Shown: positions 1 to 5,302 of the stretch, piece by piece
Layout of the letters: each line of letters opens with the position of its first letter
Position numbering within the stretch: position 1 is the first letter of the stretch
Assembly: GCA_021203685.1 (NCBI GenBank)
Contig: JAJQAS010000072.1
Coordinates: forward strand, 1-5,302
Reading direction: 5' to 3'
DNA from: Clostridiales bacterium
GTDB taxonomy: Bacteria > Bacillota > Clostridia > Oscillospirales > Oscillospiraceae
DNA length: 5,302 bases
Program-made: the position numbers and the translations under genes
Notes under the pieces: generated by a model
The model's database searches: none
Seen by the model: the letters and a program-made list of their open reading frames with translations, nothing else
What the model was told of the DNA's origin: nothing

Positions 1-59
1 TAATCGCTCTCAGTGAGGGCTTCCGCCTGTTCGATGGCGGCGGTCAGAGCGGAGGTGTC
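1..59 (-). other. Start of a FIVAR-like helical repeat, cut by window edge
   Basis: Residues 1644-1662 read DTSALTAAIEQAEALTESD. This fits the opening of FIVAR repeats (Pfam FIVAR, helical modules in Gram-positive surface proteins), which typically run S-x-L-x-x-A-I-x-x-A-x-x-L followed a few residues later by D-Y-T. The next codon is cut after its first two bases, TA. The family pattern predicts Tyr (TAT/TAC), but TAA or TAG (stop) cannot be excluded from this window. The match is by eye over about 20 residues. Confidence 0.6.
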
Positions 60-3000
60 AACGGTCTCGGTCTCACCGCCGGTGCTGCCAGCCTCATAGC
101 CATAGGGGAAGCTGACATAGGGGGAACCGGTAGGCTCGGCCTCAGAGGTGGTGTAACCAGCCAGGAAGCGATCCTGCCAGGCCCACATCTCGTAGGGGGT
201 GATGGAGCTGCCCAGAATGTAGCCGTCCGCAGCAACAAGGCCGTTGGCCGCAGCAGTGGTCGCGTTGGCGGTGCTGCCGGAGCTATAGGACTTGTCGAAG
301 GTGATGGTTTCGCCGTCCACGGTCTTATCCTCGGTCTGGTTCAACCGGGTGGTGATCCAGGCGGTGTTGCCGATGAGCTGCTGGTTGGTGTCCTCTTCGC
401 CGCTGGCGTCGAAGGACTGGGCCTCGCTCTTGTCGGTGGTCAGAGTGCCGTCCTCGGCATAGTAGTAAGTGGTGCCGTCGATGGTGGTGGTCAGAACATA
501 GGTGGACTTGGTCATGATCTGCCAAATGTCATCCAGGTTCTCAAATCCGTAGTAGCTGTAGGTTGTAACAGTGCCGTCCACGGTGACGCCGCCACCACCC
601 TGCTGGACCATGTAGATATAGACACTGTCCACATCATAGGTCTTGGAGGCGGTCAGACCGTCGCCGTCCACGGTGATGGTCATGGTGGTGAACACGGGGA
701 CATAGGCCCAGTGCATGAAGGTCACGGCCACCTGGGTCTCGCCCTCACTGGAGAAGACGGAGTACTGCTTCTCACCGTAGGCGTTCTCGGTCTGGAGGGT
801 GTAGGAGTCGCCGTAAGCGTTGTAAAGGGTCACGGTGACGTCGTCCGCCGTCAGGCCGGAGGCATCAGTGCCGGAGGGCCAGGTGATGTAGAAGTCATCG
901 GCCAGGTTGTCGCACAGGATGGGGTCGCCGGTGGTGGTGTCGCCGGACCAGGTCCACTGGATCTCATCGGTCTGGGAGACACCGGAGGTGCTTTCCACGG
1001 CCACAGGGGACTCGATGTCATTGAAGGAGGAGGCCATATCGGTTCCTTCACGGCCCCAGATATAAACGTTCACCTGGAACTGGACCGCGTCAACCTCCAC
1101 GCCGTCATAGGTGATGCCGCTGACCTCAAAGTTGAAGGTGTAGTAGCCGTTGCCGTCGCCACCAAAGCAGCTCCACTCGCGGCCACTGTTGTAATCGCTC
1201 CACTCATAGTCGCCGGTGTACCATTCCAGGTCGCCTTCGGACAGGGTGTAGGTCATCTGGCCGTTCTCCCAGCTGCCGGTCAAACTGGTGGCAGCCAAAA
1301 CCAGCTCCTCAGGATAATAGCCGTCGCCCTCGGCCAGCTTGACCACGGCGTTGCCGCTGTCGATCTTGCTGTCATCAATGTCGCCTTCGGACAGGGCCAG
1401 AGAGATGGTAGCCGAGCCGGTGTAGGTGACGGTGTCGGCCTCGTAAGTAGCGGTTTGGTCCTCATACTGGACGCGCTCGCCATCCTCGTTGTAGTAATAG
1501 AGATAGGTGTCGCCCGGGCCGCTGGTCTTAACCAACGCGGCCTTCAAAGTACTCTTGTTGCCGGTGTCGGCGGAGCCGAAGATGTCGCTTTCCGCAGCCT
1601 CGACAGGTTCTTCTTCCTCTTCCTCATCGCCGCTGGTGCTGCCCGCCTCATAGCCGTAGGGGAAACTGACATAGGGAAGGCTGGTGGCGGTGGTGCCGTC
1701 CTCCTCGGTCCAGCCGGAGAGGAAGCGGTCCTGCCAGGACCACATAGTCCCTTCGTAACCTGTATCCCACATCACATAGCCGGCAGCGGGTTTCACGCCG
1801 TTTGCGGTCAGGGCTTCGCCGGTCTTGTACACGTTGTCATCGCCGTCGTCGTAGGCGTAAACCTTGTCAAAGGTCACGTCCTCGCCATCCACCGTCTTGA
1901 TTTCGGTCTGGTTCAAGCGGTTTTGCAGGAATACGGTGCTGCCAACCAGCGTGGGGGTGCGGTCGTCTGTGGCGTCGAAGGTGGCGGCTGCGTCGGCGTC
2001 TTCGGTCAGGTAGCTGGCGCCGTTCTCGTCCTCGGCGTAGTAGTAAGTGGTACCGTCAACTGTAGTGGTCAGTGTGTAATACGGCTCTTTTGCCAACTGC
2101 CAGACGCTGGTCAGGCTGTCCTCATCCAGGCCGTAATAAGAGAAGGTGACCACGTCGCCGTCATGGGAGGGATGTCCGCCGGACTGCACCATATGGACAT
2201 AAACGCTGCCAATTTCATAGGTTTTGGAGGCGGTCAGGTCGTCGCCGTCCACGGTGATGGTCATAGTGGTGAACACAGGGGTATAAGCCCAGTGCCGGAA
2301 CATGACCGCCACCTGGGTCTCGCCCTCGCTGGAGAACACGGCATACTGCTTTTCACCATAGTCGTTTTCGGTCTGTAGGGTGTAAGAGTCGCCGTACTCG
2401 CTGTAGAGGGTGACGGTGACATTCTCCGCCGTCAGGCCGGAGGCGTCGGTGCCGGTGGGCCAGGTGATATAGAAATCATCGGTCTGGTTGTCGCACAGGA
2501 TGGGAACGCCCGCACTGTCATCGCCGGACCAGGTCCATTGGATCTCGTCAGTCTGACTGATGCCGGAGGAGCTTTCCACCGCAACGGCGTCCTCTTCAGA
2601 ATTGTACCCGGCGGCAAGGTCAGCCCCGGAACGGCCAAAGATGTAGACCTCTACCTGGAAGGTGACAGTGTCTACCTCCTGCCCGTTGTAGGTGATGCCG
2701 CTGACTTCCAGGTTGAAGGTGTAGCAGCCGTTGCCGTCGCCGCCGAAGCAGCTCCACTGGCGGGTGCCGCCGCTGTAGCCTTCGGTGTAAACGGTGTTGT
2801 TCCAAACCAGATCCTCCACGTCCAAAGTGTAGGAGATTTGGCCGTTCTCCCAGCTGCCGGTCAGGGCAGTCACGCCGAGGGTCAGCTCATCGGCGTAATA
2901 GCCGTCGCCTTCCGCCAGTGTGACCACCGCGTTGCTGCTGTCGATCAGGCTGTCATCAACATCACCCTCGGACAGGGCCAGGGAAATGGTGGCCTCACCG

Positions 3001-4988
3001 GTCAGGCTGTCAATGGTATCGCTCATCAGGCAGCTAAGGCCGTCGGTGTAGGCGTAGCCGAAGAGGGTGCTTTCCGCAGTGACGGAAACCTCGACAGTCT
3101 CTTCTTCCTCATCGCCGCCGGTGCTGGGGGTCTCGCCCGCCGCATAGCCGTAGGGGAAGCTGACATAGGGGAAGCTGGTGGCAGTGGTGCCGTCCTCGCT
3201 GGTCCAACCGGCGGAGAAGCGGGTCTGCCAGGCCCAGTGCTCATAGGGCATCAGGGTGCCGTAGCGGTTGCCGTTGCCATCGTAGGGGGTCAGGTTCTCG
3301 CCGATGACGTAGCCCTTGGCGGCCTTTACGCCGTTGGCAAGCACGTCCTCGCCCTTCATATAGAGGTTGTTGTTGCCGTCGCCATTGCCCAGCTCCTTGG
3401 TGAAGGTGACAGTCTCGCCGTCAACGGTCTTGTCCTCGGTCAGGGTCAGGCGGTTCTCGATAAAGACAGTGGAGTTGACCAGCGCAGGCTCCCGCACCTC
3501 GGTGGACTGGGTGTAAACAGCCGCCTCGTCCTCATCGGTGGTCAGATAACCATTGCCGCTCTCGTCCTCGGCGTAATAATAGGTGGTGTCGTCAACGGTA
3601 GTGTAAAGGGTGTAGTCCTCCGTGTCCTTAGCCAGCTGATAGACGCTGGTCAGGCTGTCCAGGTCCAGGCCATAGAAGCTGTAGGTGACTGTATTGCCGT
3701 CGCCAGAAGCGCGTCCGCCAGACTGCACGATGTAAGCGTAGACGCTGGCCACATCATAGGTCTTGGTGGCGGTCAGGCCGTCGCCGTCCACGGTGATGGT
3801 CATGGTGGTGAACACGGGGGTATAAGCCCAGTGCATAAAGGTCACGGCCACCTGGGTCTCGCCCTCGCTGGAATAGACCACATACTGGACTTCGCCGTAG
3901 GCGTTCTCGGTTTCCAGAGTGTAGGTGGTGCCGTATTCGTTGGACAGGGTCACGGTGACGTCGCTGGCGGTCACGCCGGAGGCGTCGGTGCCGGAGGGCC
4001 AGGTGATGTAGAAGTCATCGGCCAGGCTGTCGCACAGGATGGGAACGCCCGCGCTGTCGTCTCCGGACCAGGTCCACTGGGTCTCGCTGCTCTGGCTCTT
4101 GCCGGAGGAGCTTTCCGTAGCGGTGGGCAGGGACACTTCGTCGTCAAAGACGGTGCCGCGGTCGGTGCCGTCCCGGCCAAAGATATAGATCTCTACCGGG
4201 AAGGTGGTGGAGGCCACTTCCTGTCCGTTATAGGTGATGCCGCTGACCTCCAGATAGAAGGTGTAGCAGCCGTTGCCGTCGCCGCCGAAGGCGCTCCACT
4301 GACGGGTGGCGTCGCCCATCTCGCCGCTGTAAACGGTGTTATCCCAAACCAGGTCTTCCACGTCCATGGTGTAAGTGGTCTGGCCGTTTTCCCAACTGCC
4401 GGTCAGGGTGGTGGCGCTAAAGAGGAACTCAGCGGCATAGTAGCCGTCGCCGTCCACCAGTTTCACGGTGGCGTTGCTGCTGTCGATCAGGCTGTCGTCG
4501 ATGTCGCCCTCGTCCAGGGCCAGGGAGATGGTGGCAGAGCCGGTCAGGCTGTCAACGGTATCGCCTCTCAGGCAACTGCCGCCGGCGGTGTAGCCGTAAC
4601 CGAAGAGGGTGCTTTCCGCTGTCGCGGTGGGAACGGTGCTGCTCTCGGCCTCTACGCTCTCGTCCCCTTCTTCGATTTCCTCGGCTTCCGCCGCTTCTAC
4701 CGTTGCCTCTTCTTCAGCGGATTCCTCGGTTTCTTCCTCAGCGGATTCCTCCGTCTCTTCCTCGGAGCCGTCAGCGGCTTCTTCCGCTTCATTTTCTTCC
4801 TCAGTGGTATCCGCTTCTTCGGCGGATTCCTCCTCGGATTCTTCCTCAGTGGTTTCCTCGGTGTCTGTGGAAACGACCACAGTCCCCTCGCTGACGCCAA
4901 CCTCCGCCGCTACTGCGGGGAGAGACGCGCAGGAGAGCGCCATTGCCATGGAGAGCAGCAGCGCACACAATTTGTGCAATTTCTTCAT
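1..4988 (-). CDS. Giant secreted/surface repeat protein, N-terminal 1662 residues (C-terminus beyond window)
   Basis: This is an uninterrupted frame from the ATG at 4988-4986 to the left edge. The start is supported by a GGAG ribosome-binding site 7 bases upstream and by an immediate Sec signal peptide (residues 1-28, MKKLHKLCALLL...LPAVAA). Domains in order: signal peptide; acidic Glu/Ser/Thr/Ala tract (about 44-115); repeat unit 1 (124-637), unit 2 (638-1131) and unit 3 (1132-1643), each ending in PYVSFPYGY and a Glu-rich or Gly/Ser/Thr linker; then a FIVAR-like start (1644-1662, DTSALTAAIEQAEALTESD). Units are rich in Thr, Ser, Gly, Asp, Tyr and Trp, poor in Lys, and read as beta-strand-rich, typical of exported Gram-positive surface proteins. 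No catalytic motif is visible. No anchor is seen because the C-terminus is missing. The protein so far is about 180 kDa. A strong terminator lies between it and the upstream gene, so it is probably a separate transcription unit. Export is well supported; an adhesin, S-layer-associated or matrix role is inference. Repeat family not recognised. Confidence 0.93.
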   Translation of the reverse strand, partial: MKKLHKLCALLLSMAMALSCASLPAVAAEVGVSEGTVVVSTDTEETTEEESEEESAEEADTTEEENEAEEAADGSEEETEESAEEETEESAEEEATVEAAEAEEIEEGDESVEAESSTVPTATAESTLFGYGYTAGGSCLRGDTVDSLTGSATISLALDEGDIDDSLIDSSNATVKLVDGDGYYAAEFLFSATTLTGSWENGQTTYTMDVEDLVWDNTVYSGEMGDATRQWSAFGGDGNGCYTFYLEVSGITYNGQEVASTTFPVEIYIFGRDGTDRGTVFDDEVSLPTATESSSGKSQSSETQWTWSGDDSAGVPILCDSLADDFYITWPSGTDASGVTASDVTVTLSNEYGTTYTLETENAYGEVQYVVYSSEGETQVAVTFMHWAYTPVFTTMTITVDGDGLTATKTYDVASVYAYIVQSGGRASGDGNTVTYSFYGLDLDSLTSVYQLAKDTEDYTLYTTVDDTTYYYAEDESGNGYLTTDEDEAAVYTQSTEVREPALVNSTVFIENRLTLTEDKTVDGETVTFTKELGNGDGNNNLYMKGEDVLANGVKAAKGYVIGENLTPYDGNGNRYGTLMPYEHWAWQTRFSAGWTSEDGTTATSFPYVSFPYGYAAGETPSTGGDEEEETVEVSVTAESTLFGYAYTDGLSCLMSDTIDSLTGEATISLALSEGDVDDSLIDSSNAVVTLAEGDGYYADELTLGVTALTGSWENGQISYTLDVEDLVWNNTVYTEGYSGGTRQWSCFGGDGNGCYTFNLEVSGITYNGQEVDTVTFQVEVYIFGRSGADLAAGYNSEEDAVAVESSSGISQTDEIQWTWSGDDSAGVPILCDNQTDDFYITWPTGTDASGLTAENVTVTLYSEYGDSYTLQTENDYGEKQYAVFSSEGETQVAVMFRHWAYTPVFTTMTITVDGDDLTASKTYEIGSVYVHMVQSGGHPSHDGDVVTFSYYGLDEDSLTSVWQLAKEPYYTLTTTVDGTTYYYAEDENGASYLTEDADAAATFDATDDRTPTLVGSTVFLQNRLNQTEIKTVDGEDVTFDKVYAYDDGDDNVYKTGEALTANGVKPAAGYVMWDTGYEGTMWSWQDRFLSGWTEEDGTTATSLPYVSFPYGYEAGSTSGDEEEEEEPVEAAESDIFGSADTGNKSTLKAALVKTSGPGDTYLYYYNEDGERVQYEDQTATYEADTVTYTGSATISLALSEGDIDDSKIDSGNAVVKLAEGDGYYPEELVLAATSLTGSWENGQMTYTLSEGDLEWYTGDYEWSDYNSGREWSCFGGDGNGYYTFNFEVSGITYDGVEVDAVQFQVNVYIWGREGTDMASSFNDIESPVAVESTSGVSQTDEIQWTWSGDTTTGDPILCDNLADDFYITWPSGTDASGLTADDVTVTLYNAYGDSYTLQTENAYGEKQYSVFSSEGETQVAVTFMHWAYVPVFTTMTITVDGDGLTASKTYDVDSVYIYMVQQGGGGVTVDGTVTTYSYYGFENLDDIWQIMTKSTYVLTTTIDGTTYYYAEDGTLTTDKSEAQSFDASGEEDTNQQLIGNTAWITTRLNQTEDKTVDGETITFDKSYSSGSTANATTAAANGLVAADGYILGSSITPYEMWAWQDRFLAGYTTSEAEPTGSPYVSFPYGYEAGSTGGETETVDTSALTAAIEQAEALTESD
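60..1595 (-). repeat. Tandem unit 3 of 3 of ~500-residue surface module (residues 1132-1643)
   Basis: It begins AESDIFGSADT. Its N-terminal segment is about 30 residues longer than in unit 2 (LKAALVKTSGPGDTYLYYYN and following residues) before rejoining at GSATISLALSEGD. Landmarks: SCFGGDGNGYYTF (GGDGNG at 1276-1281), QWTWSGDTTTG from 1344, ILCD (Cys1359), FTTMTITVDGD from 1433, TTYYYAEDG, MWAWQDRFLAGY, PYVSFPYGY (1623-1631), and the linker EAGSTGGETETV. Only two cysteines are present (1274, 1359). The Glu-run linker seen after units 1 and 2 is replaced here by a short Gly/Thr/Glu linker leading into the FIVAR-like start. Confidence 0.9.
1596..3077 (-). repeat. Tandem unit 2 of 3 of ~500-residue surface module (residues 638-1131)
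   Basis: It begins AESTLFGYAYTDGLSCL, closely matching the start of unit 1. Landmarks: SCFGGDGNGCYTF (GGDGNG at 749-754), QWTWSGDDSAG from 817, ILCD (Cys832), FTTMTITVDGD from 906, TTYYYAEDENG, MWSWQDRFLSGW, PYVSFPYGY (1105-1113), and the acidic linker EAGSTSGDEEEEEEPVEA (1114-1131). At 494 residues it is the shortest unit. It has four cysteines (653, 747, 755, 832) and is the only unit with both cysteines flanking FGGDGNG. Confidence 0.9.
3078..4619 (-). repeat. Tandem unit 1 of 3 of ~500-residue surface module (residues 124-637)
   Basis: It starts AESTLFGYGYT and ends with PYVSFPYGY (607-615) plus the linker AAGETPSTGGDEEEETVEVS (616-635). Landmarks shared with units 2 and 3, in order: ATISLAL...DDS.IDS.NA; LTGSWENGQ; FGGDGNG (234-240); VSGITY.G; QWTWSGD (304-310); ILCD (Cys319); DDFYITWPSGTDASG; SSEGETQVAV; FTTMTITVDGD (from 393); TTYYYAED; HWAWQTRF; PYVSFPYGY. 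Cysteines are C139, C241 and C319. Unit 1 has Ala where units 2 and 3 have Cys before FGGDGNG. It carries extra residues near its C-terminal end (NLTPYDGNGNRYGTLMP). Not recognised as a named family. Confidence 0.9.
4644..4859 (-). repeat. Acidic Glu/Ser/Thr/Ala low-complexity tract (residues 44-115)
   Basis: About half the residues are Glu, mixed with Ser, Thr and Ala, and almost nothing is basic or aromatic. It sits directly after the signal peptide and before the first large repeat. The core at residues 76-94 is a perfect 8-residue period, EEETEESA twice and then EEE, encoded by a 24-base tandem repeat at about 4707-4763. It is probably a disordered, highly negative spacer at the mature N-terminus. 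Such tracts can vary in copy number by slippage. Any cation-binding or wall-spanning role is inference. Confidence 0.85.
4905..4988 (-). other. Sec signal peptide (residues 1-28)
   Basis: The n-region is MKKLHK (basic), the h-region is LCALLLSMAMALSCASL (hydrophobic), and the c-region is PAVAA followed by acidic EVGVSEG. Signal peptidase I would cut most plausibly after Ala28 (V-A-A|E), or after Ala27 (A-V-A|A). Cys20 lies in ALSC, which fits a lipobox poorly (Leu at -2, Ala at -3), and a good type I site follows it, so a lipoprotein is less likely. Confidence 0.9.
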
Positions 4989-4995
4989 TTTGATT

Positions 4996-4999
4996 CTCC
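4996..4999 (-). promoter_or_regulatory. Ribosome-binding site GGAG for the giant gene
   Basis: On the minus strand GGAG is followed by AATCAAA (7 bases) and then ATG. The spacing is near ideal, and together with the signal peptide it fixes the start at 4988 rather than at the in-frame Met codons 14 or 16. Confidence 0.85.
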
Positions 5000-5039
5000 A
5001 TTATTCGTTTGGGTGGATACTTTCTCTTTGTGATCTGCC

Positions 5040-5080
5040 GGTTTTCGCCCCCTTTCCGGGTTTTGCGCCGCTTTCCGGTT
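5040..5080 (-). repeat. Imperfect 18/19-base tandem repeat in the leader
   Basis: On the minus strand, CCGGAAAGCGGCGCAAAAC-like and CCGGAAAGGGGGCGAAAA-like units lie head to tail (5058-5076 and 5040-5057), flanked by AACCGG (5075-5080) and CCGG (5038-5041). A CCCCGGGG palindrome (5090-5097) lies just upstream. No sigma-A -35/-10 pair is evident in this 110-base leader. The repeat could be a regulator site or leader structure, or simply a small duplication; function unknown. Confidence 0.5.
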
Positions 5081-5098
5081 CACTCCCCGCCCCGGGGC

Positions 5099-5156
5099 AA
5101 AAAAAGCACCCAGAGCAGCCAACATGCTTTCGCAGGTTGGCTCCCCTGGGTGATGC
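5099..5156 (-). terminator. Rho-independent terminator between upstream gene and giant gene
   Basis: Read on the minus strand, the outer stem CACCCAG/CTGGGTG (5146-5152 with 5107-5113) encloses a 3x3 internal loop. Next come an inner stem AGCCAAC/GTTGGCT (5136-5142 with 5117-5123), a single mismatch, TGC/GCA and a GAAA tetraloop. The hairpin is followed directly by seven T (5105-5099). The T tract is on this side only, so it terminates minus-strand transcription. It starts 78 bases after the stop codon of the upstream gene and ends 110 bases before the ATG of the giant gene. Confidence 0.9.
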
Positions 5157-5234
5157 TCCTATTTGGATAACAATCCCTAGCGTGATTCAATTTGCCAATG
5201 GAACTGCTCCAGTGGCCGGTGAGTGTGGCTGCTG

Positions 5235-5302
5235 TCAGCGGCAGATACCGTCGATCCAGGCGAACAGGTCGTCCAAATCGTAGTCGCCGCTGTGGGGCAG
5301 GC
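5235..5302 (-). CDS. C-terminal end of an unidentified upstream protein (last 21 codons plus stop)
   Basis: The minus-strand frame enters at the right edge and stops at TGA (5237-5235). The residues begin LPHSGDYD and end DLDDLFAWIDGICR. The composition looks like a genuine globular protein C-terminus, and a strong terminator 78 bases downstream supports a gene ending here. Too little is visible to name a family. The other two minus-strand frames here read as Pro/Arg- or Thr-rich nonsense, which favours this one. Confidence 0.6.
   Translation of the reverse strand, partial: LPHSGDYDLDDLFAWIDGICR

Noticed and set aside
711..2378. 555-codon plus-strand frame
   Set aside because: It starts on GTG without a ribosome-binding site. 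Its apparent internal repeats (GHGHLGLALAGE and similar) mirror the minus-strand tandem units, and it ends on the complement of a Leu CTA codon.
4926..4937. Possible lipobox ALSC (Cys20)
   Set aside because: Leu at -2 and Ala at -3 do not fit the usual L-A/S-G/A-C pattern, and a good signal peptidase I site follows at residues 26-28.
2538..5033. 831-codon plus-strand frame
   Set aside because: It starts only on TTG without a ribosome-binding site, is a Gly/Val/Ala-rich codon-register shadow of the minus-strand gene, and runs antisense through the signal peptide and acidic tract to a stop in the leader.
4989..5098. A sigma-A promoter in the leader, such as GAATAAT near 5000-5006
   Set aside because: It overlaps the ribosome-binding region and has no -35-like hexamer at a usual distance.
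5165..5174. GGATAACAAT, identical to part of the lac operator
   Set aside because: It is only 10 bases with no symmetric other half, sits between a stop codon and a terminator, and has no LacI-family or sugar genes nearby. It is most likely chance.
4609..5283. 224-codon plus-strand Ser-rich frame
   Set aside because: The Ser/Ala run is the shifted complement of the Glu-rich tract, and it then reads through the leader, the terminator hairpin and the upstream gene's end on the wrong strand.
1..5302. CRISPR, prophage, insertion sequence or defence system
   Set aside because: The repeats are large coding modules rather than short spaced repeats, and no transposase, integrase, nuclease or terminal inverted repeat is visible.

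Overview
The window is dominated by one very long minus-strand reading frame. It begins at an ATG at 4988-4986 and stays open to the left edge, giving 1662 complete codons without a stop. It encodes the N-terminal part of a giant secreted or surface protein: a Sec signal peptide, a Glu/Ser/Thr acidic low-complexity tract, three tandem copies of a roughly 500-residue unit joined by short Glu-rich linkers, and, at the window edge, the opening of what looks like a FIVAR helical repeat. I do not recognise the 500-residue unit as a named domain family. Its role is inferred as cell-surface or extracellular (adhesin-like, S-layer-associated or matrix protein). The anchor that would settle this (LPXTG, SLH or other) lies beyond the left edge.

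Layout, right to left along the direction of transcription: (1) 5302-5235 holds the last 21 codons of an upstream minus-strand gene of unknown function. (2) 5234-5157 is a short spacer. (3) 5156-5099 is a strong GNRA-capped hairpin followed by seven U, a Rho-independent terminator on the minus strand. (4) 5098-4989 is a 110-base leader containing a G/C palindrome, an imperfect 18/19-base tandem repeat, and a GGAG ribosome-binding site 7 bases before the ATG. (5) 4988-1 is the giant gene, cut by the window edge.

The host is probably a GC-rich Gram-positive gut-type Clostridia (Oscillospiraceae/Flavonifractor-like). This is inferred from the MKK...AVAA signal peptide followed by an acidic low-complexity segment, the FIVAR-like start, the GC-ending codons and the intrinsic terminator; it is not proven. 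The gene avoids TTA, CTA and TCA codons so strongly that the opposite strand is also open in the same codon register for very long stretches (711-2378 and 2538-5033 on +). Those plus-strand frames are shadows, not genes. No RNA genes, CRISPR, insertion sequences or integrase sites are visible.
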